Assembly (NCBI GenBank): GCA_023383015.1
Contig: JAHDXW010000007.1
Span: 1-64,000, forward strand
Direction of reading: 5' to 3'
Length of the DNA: 64,000 nucleotides
Source of the DNA: Paracoccaceae bacterium
GTDB taxonomy: Bacteria > Pseudomonadota > Alphaproteobacteria > Rhodobacterales > Rhodobacteraceae
This document shows, one piece after another, positions 37,308 to 46,128 of this stretch. The notes beneath the pieces were generated by a model. It searched no databases and was not told where the DNA came from. It saw only the letters and a program-made list of their open reading frames with translations. The position numbers and the translations under genes are program-made. How positions within the stretch are numbered: position 1 is the first letter of the stretch; every line of letters starts with the position of its first letter.

Positions 37308-38705
37308 TCACGCGGCCAGCAGCGCCCGCGTCTCCCAGCCGCGCAGCGACCGGCGGGCGGCCAGCATCCCCGCCCAGCCCTCGGCCTCGGGGAAGAGCGC
37401 GCGGATCTCGGCCTGCTGGTCGGTGTCAAGCCCGCCGAGGCTGCGCTCGCCGGGCTGGAAGCTCTCGCTCCAGCAGCCCTCCGACAGCACGATCTCGTGG
37501 GAGTCGAACAGGAGGTGGTGGTAGCGCACCGGCTGCAGCGCATCGCGCCCGATCCCCGGCCTGCCGACAAGCTGCACCGCCGGCGCCAGCACCTCGGCCT
37601 CGCCGAATAGCAGTTCCGCCCGGGCGCCCTGGAGCAGGATGCGATGCTGGGGCGAGACGACGAGGTCGCGCGAAGGCACCCCGGGGCCGAGCGCGCCGGC
37701 CCGGATGCGCACCGGCACGAGCGCCGGGGCGGCGATGAATTCGGCCAGGCCGAGGCTGCGCGCGCCCGCCCACCGGACGGGCCTGAGCCCGCCGTCGCGG
37801 GTCAGCACCCGCTCGCCGGCCCGGATCGCCTCGACCGGGCGCGGGCCGGCTTCGGTCGCGATCAGCGTGCCGGAGGCGAAGCAGGGGATGACGTCCTCGA
37901 TGTTGGTGAAGGTCAGCGTGCCGATGACGTTGCCGAAGGCGTCCAGGAACTGGACGGTGCCGTTCTCGGGGTTGTCGGGATCGTAGATGATCCGCAGCGG
38001 TCCCTGGCCGGTGAGGTCGAGGATGTCGTGGTCGTCGCCGCCCTCGCCGCCGTCGACGGTGTCGCCGAGCGTGCCGAAGATGGTGTCGCGGCCGTCCCCG
38101 CCCGAGAGCGAATCGGCGCCGTCGCCGCCGTCGATCAGGTCGTTGCCGGCCCCGCCGAGGACGGTGTCGCTGCCGGTGCCGCCGTAGAGCAGGTCGTCGC
38201 CGCCGCGGCCGTCGAGCAGGTCGTTGCCGGCGCCGCCGTAGAAGATGTTGGTGTAGGTGTCGGTGGGGTCGTTGCCCTGGCCGTCGAAGCCGCGCAGCGT
38301 GTCGTCGTGGTCCGACCCGATCAGCCCGTCGACGCCGGCGAGCGTGTCGCCCTGGGCGTCGCCGCCCGATCCCGTGCCGGCGTTGAGGTCGATGTTGACC
38401 CCCGCGCCCGAGCCCGAGTAGTCGCCGAAGTCCATCCCGGAGCCGCCGTCGATGCGGTCGGCCCCCGCCCCGCCGGTCAGCGTGTCGTTGCCCGTCCCGC
38501 CCGCGAGGGTGTCGTTGCCGGTGCCGCCGTCGAGCGTGTCGTTGCCGTCCCCGCCGATCAGCGAATCGCGCCCCGAGCCGCCGTAGAGCGAATCATCGCC
38601 GCCCTGGCCGTTCAGGGTGTCGTTGCCGCCGAGACCGTAGATGTCGTCGGCGTTGCCGGTTCCGTTCAGATTGTTGTTGCCGCCGTTGCCGACGATCGTC
38701 GCCAT
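37308..38705 (-). CDS. RTX calcium-binding repeat protein with C-terminal Hint domain (copy 1)
   Basis: A 465-residue protein. Residues ~5-95 and ~150-225 are glycine-rich RTX nonapeptides (GGxGxDxLx, e.g. [17 protein letters not shown]), which bind Ca2+ and are the hallmark of type I secreted proteins; there is no Sec signal peptide. A Hint domain starts at Cys275 ([15 protein letters not shown]) and includes SPQHRILL (His354) and [15 protein letters not shown]. The C-terminal ~50 residues ([14 protein letters not shown]) are shared with copy 2 and could carry the secretion signal. No HN-Cys/Ser splice motif is visible, so it is not an intein. No HlyB/D exporter is in the window. Confidence 0.88.
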   Translation of the reverse strand: MATIVGNGGNNNLNGTGNADDIYGLGGNDTLNGQGGDDSLYGGSGRDSLIGGDGNDTLDGGTGNDTLAGGTGNDTLTGGAGADRIDGGSGMDFGDYSGSGAGVNIDLNAGTGSGGDAQGDTLAGVDGLIGSDHDDTLRGFDGQGNDPTDTYTNIFYGGAGNDLLDGRGGDDLLYGGTGSDTVLGGAGNDLIDGGDGADSLSGGDGRDTIFGTLGDTVDGGEGGDDHDILDLTGQGPLRIIYDPDNPENGTVQFLDAFGNVIGTLTFTNIEDVIPCFASGTLIATEAGPRPVEAIRAGERVLTRDGGLRPVRWAGARSLGLAEFIAAPALVPVRIRAGALGPGVPSRDLVVSPQHRILLQGARAELLFGEAEVLAPAVQLVGRPGIGRDALQPVRYHHLLFDSHEIVLSEGCWSESFQPGERSLGGLDTDQQAEIRALFPEAEGWAGMLAARRSLRGWETRALLAA

Positions 38706-38890
38706 GCCCTGCCCCAGCCCGTTCCGGCGTCGGTCGCGCCCCAGGCCTCAGCAGAGCCGGGAGAATGTGGCCGGACTTGGGCATGCCTGCGGGCAGCCGG
38801 CAGCGTGGTGCGCCGGCGCCGCAGGCCGCAAGACGCACGCGGCGCGGCCGGAGCCGACAGGTGCCCCGGCCGCCCGTGTGCGCCCCCTGC

Positions 38891-38927
38891 CCCGCGGCGG
38901 CTGCCGCGGGCGGGGGGCGCTGCCCCC
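38891..38927 (-). terminator. Two adjacent GC hairpins after RTX-Hint copy 2
   Basis: Immediately downstream of the copy-2 stop are GGGGGC-GCT-GCCCCC (38913-38927) and CCCGCGGC-GGCT-GCCGCGGG (38891-38910). There is no T-run. They probably separate the transcripts of the two tandem RTX-Hint genes. Confidence 0.5.
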
Positions 38928-38936
38928 GTGGAGGGA

Positions 38937-40367
38937 TCAGAACAGAAGCCGCGCCTCGTGCGCCTTCAGCGTCTTGCGGGCGGCGGCGTAGGCCTCGATG
39001 CCGACCGGCGTGCGCAGGTCGGGGAAGATCTCGTAAAGCTCGGACCGCTGCGCGTTGTCGAGCCCCTTGAGCGAGAGGTCGCCGGGCTGGAAGCTCTCGG
39101 TCCAGGCGCCGTTGGCCAGCACCACCTCGTGGCGGTCGCACATGAAGTGCAGGTAGGTCGTGCCGATCGAATCAATCCGCTTGACCCCGCGGTGGTCGAC
39201 CAGATGCTTGGCCGCGACCAGCACCTCGTGTTCCTCGAAGTAGAGCGCGGTGCGGCTGTTGGCCACCAGCATGCGGTGGTTGGGCGACACCAGCATGTCG
39301 CGCTCGGGCAGCCCGTTACCGAGCGAGCCGGCGCGGATCAGCACCGGCTGCAGGTGCGGGCTGGCCGCCAGCGCCTTCCAGTCGAAGCTGCGCGCGCCGA
39401 TCCAGCGGATCTCCTGGATGCCGTTGTCGCGGGTGATGACCTTGTCGCCGACCTCGAGCTCCTCGACCGGCTTCTCGCCGCGCGGTGTCGCGATCGCCGT
39501 GCCGGGGGTGAAGCAGGGGATGATGTCCTCGATGTTCTTGAAGGTGATCGTGCCGATCACCTTGCCGTCCTTGTCGAGCAGCTGGACGACGCCGTCGATG
39601 CCGTTGCCGTCCGAGTCGGGCACCTTGTCGATGATCTTGAAGGGGCCGAGGCCGCGCAGGTCGAGGGTGTCGAAATCGTCGCCGCCGTCGCCCCCGAGCA
39701 CCGTGTCGCCGTTGCCGGCGAGGAAAGTGTCGCGGTCGTCGCCGCCGTCGAGCATGTTGCCGCCCTGCAGCCGGTCGCCGCCGCCCGCGAGCGTGTCGTT
39801 GCCGGCGCCGCCCCAGAGCTGGTCGCGCCCGGTGCCGCCCAGCAGCAGGTCGTCGCCGTCCTGGCCCTTCAGCACGTCGTTTCCGTCGTCGCCGTGCAGG
39901 GTGTCGTTGCCGAAGCCGCCGAACAGCACGTCGTTGCCCTGGCCGCCGTGGACAAGGTCGTTGCCCCAGTCGCCGTAGAGGGTGTCGTTGCCCTCGTCGC
40001 CATGGATGGTGTCGTCGCCGTCGCCGCCGAGCACGAGGTCGTCGCCGGTCTGGCCGAAGATCAGGTCCTGGCCGTCGTCGCCCTTGATCGTGTCATGGCC
40101 GTCGCCGCCGTAGATGGTGTCGTCCCCGTCGCAGCCACGGATGAAGTCGTCATCCTCCTCGCCCTTCAGCAGGTCGTTGCCGGTACCCCCGATGATGGTA
40201 TCCTGGCCGAGGCCGCCGCGGATCGTGTCATTGCCCGCGCCGCCCGTCAGATAATCGGGATCAATCGTTCCGGTGATGAGGTCGTCGGTGGGCGGGCCGT
40301 CGTCGTCGCAGTCCGGCCAGGTGGGTACCGGCTCGATCAGGCGGGCCTTCTCCAGTCTGTCGGACAT
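38937..40367 (-). CDS. RTX calcium-binding repeat protein with C-terminal Hint domain (copy 2)
   Basis: A 476-residue paralogue of the downstream copy. After an acidic N-terminus (WPDCDDDGPPTDDLITG), RTX nonapeptides fill residues ~30-230 (GGAGNDTIRGGLGQDTI, GGDGHDTIKGDDGQDLI). The Hint domain begins at Cys285 (IPCFTPGTAIATPRGEKPVEELEVGDKVITRDNG) and includes SPNHRMLV and RHEVVLANGAWTESFQPGDLSLKGL. The start MSDRLEKARL follows GGAGAG by seven bases. Likely exported by a type I system and folded by Ca2+ outside the cell. The Hint domain may self-process, but a splice C-terminus is lacking. Divergent from psuK across a long unusual intergenic region. Confidence 0.88.
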   Translation of the reverse strand: MSDRLEKARLIEPVPTWPDCDDDGPPTDDLITGTIDPDYLTGGAGNDTIRGGLGQDTIIGGTGNDLLKGEEDDDFIRGCDGDDTIYGGDGHDTIKGDDGQDLIFGQTGDDLVLGGDGDDTIHGDEGNDTLYGDWGNDLVHGGQGNDVLFGGFGNDTLHGDDGNDVLKGQDGDDLLLGGTGRDQLWGGAGNDTLAGGGDRLQGGNMLDGGDDRDTFLAGNGDTVLGGDGGDDFDTLDLRGLGPFKIIDKVPDSDGNGIDGVVQLLDKDGKVIGTITFKNIEDIIPCFTPGTAIATPRGEKPVEELEVGDKVITRDNGIQEIRWIGARSFDWKALAASPHLQPVLIRAGSLGNGLPERDMLVSPNHRMLVANSRTALYFEEHEVLVAAKHLVDHRGVKRIDSIGTTYLHFMCDRHEVVLANGAWTESFQPGDLSLKGLDNAQRSELYEIFPDLRTPVGIEAYAAARKTLKAHEARLLF

Positions 40368-40788
40368 CGCATCGCTCTCCATCACCGGCCGGACACGGGC
40401 GTGTCGCGCGCCACTTCGACCTTCATCGCGACGCGCCCCCTCTGCCGGACATGTGCCGACGGAAGGCAGGCGCCGCCCTGGCCTGCTGCAGCCATGCCGC
40501 GCCACCTCGGCGCGTGTCACCGGGGAGGGAATCACTCCTCCGGCGACACCCCTTCGATCAGTCGACCATGCCCCCCAGCAGGCAAGGATGTTTTAAGCCG
40601 TGCCAGCCGTGCAAGAAAGAGAAAAATGGCGCAAAGTTTGTTGAAAGAACGGCGCCAACTTCTTGTTTTCGGTAGGCCGGCACCCCCTTCTCGGCGGTGC
40701 GAGGCCGCGGTCGTTTCGCGCCCGGAAACGGCTGCCGGCACGCAGGGCGGCCCGCGGCGGGGGGGGGGCCGGCCCGGCGCGGGCGAGG

Positions 40789-40818
40789 GGCGGCCGGCGC
40801 CCAAAGACGCCGGCCGCC
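40789..40818. repeat. 11-bp inverted repeat just before the poly-C tract
   Basis: GGCGGCCGGCG (40789-40799) and CGCCGGCCGCC (40808-40818) pair perfectly around the loop CCCAAAGA. It could be a terminator or a protein site, or stabilise the flank of the C tract. No T-run follows. Confidence 0.6.
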
Positions 40819-40825
40819 GCGGCCG

Positions 40826-40872
<47 letters not shown>

Positions 40873-40959
40873 CCGCCGGGCCGCCGCGCTGCCGCCACGG
40901 TCAGCGCTGCGGGCGGCGAATCGTGCGCGGGCTTGCGCCGGGCGCCGCGCCGGAGCCTA

Positions 40960-41886
40960 GTGCGCGGCGTGCCCGCCCTACCGCCCACCCAGCCCGATTG
41001 CCTCTGCGCCGGTTCGGCGCACTGGGACGTGATCGGGCATTCGTCCGGCCCCCTGACCCGGGGGGGTGACGTGCCGGGGGCGGTCGAGCGCCGCCCGGGC
41101 GGGGTGGCCGCCAATGTCGCGCGCGCCCTCGCCCGCTCGGGGCGGCGCCCGGCGCTTCTGGGTGCGGTGGGGCGCGATGCGGAGGGCGACGCGCTGGTGG
41201 CGCTCCTGGCAGCGGCCGGCGTGCTGACCGCGCATCTGACTCGGACGGCCGGACCGACCGACCGCTATGTGGCGATCGAGGACGCCGGCGGGCTGGTCGC
41301 GGCGGTGGCCGACACGCGCCAGCTCGACGGTCTGGGAGAGGCGCTGCTGGCGCCCCTCTCCGACGGCCGGATCGGGCAGGCGGGACTGCCCTGGACGGGG
41401 CCGGTGGTGATCGACGGCAACCTCGGCGCCACCTGCCTGGCCGGTCTTGCCGCCTCGCCCCTGATGGCCGCCGCCGACCTGCGGCCGGTGGCGGCCTCGC
41501 CGGCGAAGGCGGCGCGACTTGCCGCCTTCGCCGGCCGCCCGCGCACGACGCTCTACCTCAACCGCGCCGAGGCGGCGGCCCTTGCCGGGCGCGGCCTCGC
41601 CGATGCTGCCGAGGCAGCGCGGGCGCTGTCCGCGATGGGATTCGCGCGCGCGATCGTCACCGACGGGCCGGCGCTCCTGGCCGAGCAGGCCGGGGCGGTG
41701 CAGCGCCTGCGCAAGCCACCGCAGGTGGCGGTGCGGCGCGTCACCGGGGCCGGCGATGCCTTCGTGGCCGCCCACCTCGCCGCCGAGATGGCCGGCGCCG
41801 ATGCAGCCGCGGCGCTGGACGCGGCGGTCGCGGCGGCCGCAGTGCTGGTGGAGGGAGGTGCCGGGGCCGGCCCGGGGGCGGATTGA
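40960..41886 (+). CDS. psuK: Pseudouridine kinase (PfkB family)
   Basis: A ~308-residue ribokinase-fold sugar kinase. DCLCAGSAHWDVIGHSSG is the N-terminal strand; GGVAANVARALARSGRRPALLGAVGRDAEGD is PfkB signature 1; RRVTGAGDAFVAAHLAAEM contains the anion hole and catalytic Asp (GAGD). It phosphorylates pseudouridine to PsiMP for PsuG, encoded 50 bases downstream; the pairing is the main reason for the substrate call. Start choice: GTG at 40960 has GGAG four bases upstream; GTG at 40969 is equally possible. No ATG fits the family length. Confidence 0.88.
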   Translation: MRGVPALPPTQPDCLCAGSAHWDVIGHSSGPLTRGGDVPGAVERRPGGVAANVARALARSGRRPALLGAVGRDAEGDALVALLAAAGVLTAHLTRTAGPTDRYVAIEDAGGLVAAVADTRQLDGLGEALLAPLSDGRIGQAGLPWTGPVVIDGNLGATCLAGLAASPLMAAADLRPVAASPAKAARLAAFAGRPRTTLYLNRAEAAALAGRGLADAAEAARALSAMGFARAIVTDGPALLAEQAGAVQRLRKPPQVAVRRVTGAGDAFVAAHLAAEMAGADAAAALDAAVAAAAVLVEGGAGAGPGAD

Positions 41887-41936
41887 CGCAGCCCGCGCCC
41901 CCGTGCAGACCCTCGCGGGCGATGAGGGAGACGCCG

Positions 41937-42857
41937 ATGCCCGCCCCTGCCCTGCCGATCGTCCTTGCCCCGGAGGTCGCCGACGCGCTGGCCGCCGGCC
42001 GGCCGGTCGTGGCGCTCGAATCGACCATCGTCGCGCACGGCCTGCCGCGACCGTCGAACCTCGAGGTGGCGCGGCAGGCCGAGGCGGCGGTGCGGGCCGA
42101 GGGCGCCGTGCCGGCCACGATCGCGGTCATGGACGGCCGGCTGCGGGTTGGGCTGGACGCCGGCGGGCTGGTGCGGCTGGCCACCGCCGGCGGCCTGGCC
42201 AAGCTGTCGCGGGCCGACCTCGGGGCCTGCCTCGCCGCCGGCGGCAGCGGCGCGACGACGGTCGCCGCGACGATGATCGCCGCCGCCGCGGCCGGCATCG
42301 CGGTCTTTGCGACCGGCGGGATCGGGGGCGTGCACCGCGGCGCCGAGACAAGCTTCGACATCTCCGCCGACCTCGAGGAACTCGCGCGGACGCCGGTCTG
42401 CGTCGTCGCCTCCGGTGCCAAGGCGATCCTCGACCTGCCCAAGACCCTCGAGCGGCTCGAGACGCTGGGCGTGCCGGTCATCGCCGTGGGCCAGGACGGC
42501 TTTCCCGCCTTCTGGAGCCGCGAGTCGGGCCTGCCCGCGCCCCTGCGCCTGGACGACCCCGTCGCCATCGCCGCGGCCTTCCGGATGCGCCGGGCGCTCG
42601 GCATCGCTGGCGGCCAGCTCGTCGCCAACCCGGTGCCGGCGGCCGCCGCGCTGCCGCGTCGGGAGGTCGAGGCCGCGGTCGACGTGGCGCTCGCGGCCGC
42701 AGCGGCGGGCGGGATCGCCGGCAAGGCGGTGACACCCTTCCTTCTGGACGAGGTGCGGCGCGTCACCGGTGGCCGGTCCCTGGCGGCCAATGTCGCGCTG
42801 GTGCTCGACAACGCCCGCCTGGCGGCCCGAATCGCCGCGGCGATGGCCCGAACGTGA
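41937..42857 (+). CDS. psuG: Pseudouridine-5'-phosphate glycosidase
   Basis: Cleaves PsiMP to uracil and ribose-5-P. The 306 residues have VALESTIVAHGLPRP with catalytic Glu28, ATIAVMDGRLRVGLD, FATGGIGGVHRGAE, VVASGAKAILDLPKTLE with the Schiff-base Lys162, and NPVPA/SLAANVALVLDNARLA near the end. The ATG MPAPALP follows GGGAG. Forms an operon with psuK. No nucleoside transporter is adjacent. Confidence 0.96.
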   Translation: MPAPALPIVLAPEVADALAAGRPVVALESTIVAHGLPRPSNLEVARQAEAAVRAEGAVPATIAVMDGRLRVGLDAGGLVRLATAGGLAKLSRADLGACLAAGGSGATTVAATMIAAAAAGIAVFATGGIGGVHRGAETSFDISADLEELARTPVCVVASGAKAILDLPKTLERLETLGVPVIAVGQDGFPAFWSRESGLPAPLRLDDPVAIAAAFRMRRALGIAGGQLVANPVPAAAALPRREVEAAVDVALAAAAAGGIAGKAVTPFLLDEVRRVTGGRSLAANVALVLDNARLAARIAAAMART

Positions 42858-42969
42858 CCGTGCCCGTTCCCGCGGCGGACAGGAACATGGATCATTGCCG
42901 CGCGCCGCGCGAATGCATAGCTCTGTGCATCTCCGTCCCGCGAGGGAGCTGCCGCACCATGGCCGCCCG

Positions 42970-43677
42970 ATGACCGAATCCGAGCATTCGCCGGCGCCCG
43001 CGCCGCTGCGCCGGCGCGGCCCCCTGGGCCTGTTGCGTGCCAACTTCCTGACCGGGCTGATCGTGATCGCGCCGATCAGCCTGACCCTGTGGCTGATCTG
43101 GACCGCCGTGGGCTGGATCGACAGCTGGGTGCTACCCTTCGTGCCCGAGCGCTTCCACCCCTCGCGCTACACCGGCTACGACGTGCGCGGCTACGGGGTG
43201 GCGATCTTCATCGTCTTCACGGTCATCGTCGGCTGGATCGCCAAGGGGCTGATCGGCCGGTCGCTGATCGCCTTCGGCGAAAGCCTCGTCGACCGCACCC
43301 CGGTCGTGCGGTCGATCTACAACGGCCTGAAGCAGATCGCCGAGACCGTCTTCGCCCAGTCCGAGCGCAGCTTCGAGCGCGCCTGCCTGGTGGAGTATCC
43401 CCGTCGGGGAATCTGGGCGATCGGCTTCGTCTCCACCGAGGCCCGCGGCGAGATCGCGACCCGGGTGCCGCGCGACGACACGATCCTGTCGGTGTTCCTG
43501 CCGACCACCCCCAACCCGACCTCGGGCTTCCTGCTATACGTGCCGCGGGCCGATGTCGTCCTGCTCGACATGTCGATTGAGGACGCGGCGAAGCTGGTCA
43601 TCTCGGCCGGCCTTGTCTACCCCGGCCCGGCGGCCAACGGGGCGGACGCGGCAAAGCGCCCGGGCGGGTCACGCTGA
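42970..43677 (+). CDS. DUF502 family inner-membrane protein
   Basis: A 235-residue protein with two or three membrane segments (LLRANFLTGLIVIAPISLTLWLIW; YGVAIFIVFTVIVGWIAKGLIG) and the DUF502 signatures VDRTPVVRSIYNGLKQI, FERACLVEYPRRGIWAIGF, FLPTTPNPTSGFLLYVPRADV and LDMSIEDAAKLVISAG. Function is unknown; homologues are widespread in proteobacteria and plants. Starts 112 bases after psuG. Confidence 0.93.
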   Translation: MTESEHSPAPAPLRRRGPLGLLRANFLTGLIVIAPISLTLWLIWTAVGWIDSWVLPFVPERFHPSRYTGYDVRGYGVAIFIVFTVIVGWIAKGLIGRSLIAFGESLVDRTPVVRSIYNGLKQIAETVFAQSERSFERACLVEYPRRGIWAIGFVSTEARGEIATRVPRDDTILSVFLPTTPNPTSGFLLYVPRADVVLLDMSIEDAAKLVISAGLVYPGPAANGADAAKRPGGSR

Positions 43678-43750
43678 GGCTTGAAGGTTCACGGAATCGT
43701 GCGCTAGCCTCATCCGTCGCACACGTTCCTGTGACAGGGGGAGTCCGGAG

Positions 43751-43972
43751 ATGAAGCTGCGTCCGATTGCCGTTGCCGCGCTGTGCCTGGCGCTGTCTGC
43801 CGCTCCTGCGCCGGCGGGGGGTCCGGTGGTGGTCGTGCCGCCCGCCGAGGCGGCGACCGCACCGTCGCTGCCGCCCGAGGCCGGGCTGCTGATCATCATC
43901 TTCGCGCTCGTCGCCGTCGCGCTGGGGATGGACAACGGCGACCGCCAGGGCGGTGCACCCAGCGGGCGCTGA
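43751..43972 (+). CDS. Small membrane/secreted protein, unknown
   Basis: A 73-residue protein with a signal peptide (MKLRPIAVAALCLALSAAPAPAG) and one transmembrane segment (AGLLIIIFALVAVALGM) joined by a PVVVVPP-rich linker. GGAG precedes the ATG. Small proteins with this layout (signal peptide, PVVVV linker, Ile/Val-rich helix) are common in Rhodobacterales, but no function is known. After its stop, 43973-44126 holds nothing I can name. Confidence 0.7.
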   Translation: MKLRPIAVAALCLALSAAPAPAGGPVVVVPPAEAATAPSLPPEAGLLIIIFALVAVALGMDNGDRQGGAPSGR

Positions 43973-44126
43973 GAGCAGCCGCGTCCCGGGCAGGCCAGCG
44001 GAGCCCGCGCCGGCCGCACCACCCCTCACCGACAACAGCGCCTTGAGCGCGGGACGCTGCGTCCGCCGCGCCGGCCCTGCACTTCGCGCGGCCCCTTGGG
44101 GTGGCACCCGGCAATGCCGCACGGCC

Positions 44127-44155
44127 AAAAAAAGACGCCCGCACAAGGCGGGCGT
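44127..44155 (-). terminator. Rho-independent terminator of the candidate sRNA
   Basis: On the minus strand ACGCCCGC-CTTGT-GCGGGCGT is a perfect 8-bp stem followed by C and seven T. This is the best intrinsic terminator in the window, and it points away from yejA with no protein gene upstream of it on that strand. Confidence 0.9.
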
Positions 44156-44202
44156 TCAGTGTTGAGGCAGGTTTCATACAGGCAAGAAACCTATCGAGCA
44201 GT
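44127..44202 (-). ncRNA. Candidate small RNA, ~76 nt
   Basis: A promoter with good -35/-10 spacing and a strong terminator, both on the minus strand, bracket ~76 bases without a convincing protein. Inside, AGGTTTC (44192-44186) and GAAACCT (44175-44169) form a 7-bp stem with a 10-base loop, followed by a single-stranded CTGCCTCAACACTGA region and the terminator hairpin. The U7 tail suits Hfq binding, and hfq is in this window. A frame starting at ATG in the first loop (MKPASTL...) runs through the terminator and is unlikely to be real. The exact 5' end is inferred from the -10 position. Confidence 0.7.
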
Positions 44203-44208
44203 GCCCTC

Positions 44209-44237
44209 CTTATACGCAACTTCTCTCCGCTGTCCAA
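44209..44237 (-). promoter_or_regulatory. Sigma-70-like promoter of the candidate sRNA
   Basis: On the minus strand TTGGAC (44232-44237) and TATAAG (44209-44214) are exactly 17 bases apart in a locally A/T-rich stretch. It is back to back with the putative yejA promoter. Confidence 0.7.
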
Positions 44238-44246
44238 GCCAAAAGT

Positions 44247-44274
44247 TTGAAATGGCGCGGAATCGGGGTAGGGT
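44247..44274 (+). promoter_or_regulatory. Putative promoter of the peptide-binding protein gene
   Basis: TTGAAA (44247-44252) and TAGGGT (44269-44274) with a 16-base spacer; transcription would start ~30 bases before the ATG. The -10 is weak. Confidence 0.45.
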
Positions 44275-44312
44275 CGCGGCTAGGCAACACCCGGGCAGCA
44301 GGAATCCGACCC

Positions 44313-46124
44313 ATGCGAACACTCCGTTTCTTGCGCATCGCCAGTCCCGCGCTGGCGGCGGTGGCGGCCATGCTGGCCGGTACCGCGGCGGCCGGGTCGC
44401 GCCACGGCATAGCTATGTATGGCGAGCCCGCTCTCCCCCCGGATTTTGTGGCGCTGCCGCATGCCAACCCCGATGCGCCGAAGGGCGGGCGGATCGTCTT
44501 CGGCGAGTCGGGCGGGTTCGATTCGCTCAATCCCTTCATCCTGAAGGGCCGCGCCCCCTTCGGCCTGTCGCCGCTGACGGTCGAGTCGCTGCTGGGCCGG
44601 AGCTATGACGAACCCTTCAGCCTCTACGGCCTGCTGGCCGAATCGATTGAGACCGACGACGCCCGCAGCTTCGTCGAGTTCACCCTGCGGCCGGAGGCCC
44701 GATTCGCCGACGGCACGCCGGTGACGGTCGAGGACGTGATGTGGTCGTTCGAGATTCTCGGCACCAAGGGGCACCCCCGCTACCACGCCGCCTGGACGAA
44801 GATCGGCAGAATGGAGCAGACCGGCCCCCGCTCGGTACGCTTCACCTTCAACACCGAAGACCGCGAACTGCCACTGATTCTCGGCCTGCGGCCGATCCTC
44901 AGCAAGGCCCAGTGGGAGGGGCGGGCGTTCGACGAATCGGGGCTGGAGGCGCCAGTCGGCTCGGGGCCCTATGTCGTCGGGAGCTTCGAGCCGGGCCGCT
45001 TCATCGTCTTCCGCAAGGATCCCGACTGGTGGGGGGCCGGGCTGGCCTTGAACCGCGGCCGCCACAACCTCGACGAGATCCGCTACGACTACTTCGGCGA
45101 CGCCGGGGTGGTGTTCGAGGCCTTCAAGGCCGGCCTGATCTCGACCTGGCGCGAGACCAACGCCTCCCGCTGGGAGACGTCCTACGACTTCCCCGCCGTG
45201 AGTTCGGGGGCGGTGGTCCGCTCGGTCATCCCGCACCGGCGGCCATCGGGGATCACCGGGCTGGTGATGAACACCCGCCGGCCGCTTTTTGCCGACTGGC
45301 GCGTGCGCGAGGCGCTGATCCACGCCTTCAACTTCGAGTTCATCAACCAGACGCTGAACGGCGGCGGCGAGCCGCGCATCGGTTCCTATTTCGCCAACTC
45401 GGTCCTGGCCATGCAGCCGGGACCGGCAGAGGGACGGGTGCGCGACCTGCTTGCGCCCTTCGAGGCCGACCTCTTGCCCGGGGCGCTGGACGGCTACGCC
45501 CTGCCGGTCGCCGAGGGCGGCGAGGCCAACCGCGCCAACATCCGCACCGCCACGGGGCTGCTCGAGGCGGCGGGCTGGACGGTGCGCGAGGGAGTGCTGA
45601 GGAACGCCGCGGGCGAGCCCTTCACCTTCGAGGTGCTGCTGGTGCAGGGTGCAGCCGAGACGCAGTCGGTCGTCAACATCTACGCCGAGGCGTTGGCCCG
45701 GCTTGGCATCACGATCCGTGTCACCACCGTCGACAACGCCCAGTACACCGAACGCCGCAACGCCTACGACTTCGACATGACGCACTACACGGTGTCGCTG
45801 TCGCTGTCGCCAGGCAACGAGCAGTGGCTCTACTGGGGCTCGGAGGCCGCCGACACGCCGGGCACGCGCAACCTGATGGGGGTGAAGTCGCCGGCCATCG
45901 ACGCGATGATCCGGGCGCTGCTGACCTCGGGCAGCGAGGAGGAGTTCATCGCCGCCACCCGGGCGCTCGACCGGGTCCTGACGACGGGCCGATACGTCAT
46001 CCCCTTCTGGTATTCCGACGTCTCGCGGCTCGCCCACGACCGGCGCCTGCGCTACCCCGCCCGCCTGCCGATGTACGGGGACTGGATCGGCTTCCTGCCC
46101 GAGCTGTGGTGGTACCAGGAGTAG
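44313..46124 (+). CDS. YejA-like extracellular solute-binding protein, family 5 (peptide/microcin C type)
   Basis: A 603-residue periplasmic binding protein. The signal peptide is [20 protein letters not shown] then LAGTAAAGS. Diagnostic YejA-like parts are [63 protein letters not shown] and [19 protein letters not shown]. In YejABEF systems it delivers peptides or microcin C to an ABC importer; no yejBEF genes are present here, so it is an orphan or works with a distant permease. AGGA precedes the ATG. The next gene begins four bases after its stop. Confidence 0.9.
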   Translation: MRTLRFLRIASPALAAVAAMLAGTAAAGSRHGIAMYGEPALPPDFVALPHANPDAPKGGRIVFGESGGFDSLNPFILKGRAPFGLSPLTVESLLGRSYDEPFSLYGLLAESIETDDARSFVEFTLRPEARFADGTPVTVEDVMWSFEILGTKGHPRYHAAWTKIGRMEQTGPRSVRFTFNTEDRELPLILGLRPILSKAQWEGRAFDESGLEAPVGSGPYVVGSFEPGRFIVFRKDPDWWGAGLALNRGRHNLDEIRYDYFGDAGVVFEAFKAGLISTWRETNASRWETSYDFPAVSSGAVVRSVIPHRRPSGITGLVMNTRRPLFADWRVREALIHAFNFEFINQTLNGGGEPRIGSYFANSVLAMQPGPAEGRVRDLLAPFEADLLPGALDGYALPVAEGGEANRANIRTATGLLEAAGWTVREGVLRNAAGEPFTFEVLLVQGAAETQSVVNIYAEALARLGITIRVTTVDNAQYTERRNAYDFDMTHYTVSLSLSPGNEQWLYWGSEAADTPGTRNLMGVKSPAIDAMIRALLTSGSEEEFIAATRALDRVLTTGRYVIPFWYSDVSRLAHDRRLRYPARLPMYGDWIGFLPELWWYQE

Positions 46125-46128
46125 GGCG

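Noticed and set aside
38100-38700. Regular short repeats that could look like a CRISPR array or minisatellite.
   Set aside because: They encode RTX nonapeptides in frame; spacing is 27 bp without unique spacers.
37308-40367. Inteins in the Hint-domain proteins.
   Set aside because: The Hint Cys is present but there is no C-terminal HN followed by Cys/Ser/Thr and no interrupted host protein.
40589-40609. Sigma-54-like promoter for RTX-Hint copy 2 (CTGGCACG on the minus strand).
   Set aside because: The -24 element matches but the -12 TTGC element is missing at the required spacing.
43896-44237. Minus-strand reading frame MKPASTL... covering the sRNA.
   Set aside because: It reads through an intrinsic terminator with a T7 tail into Arg/Ala-rich sequence; more likely non-coding.
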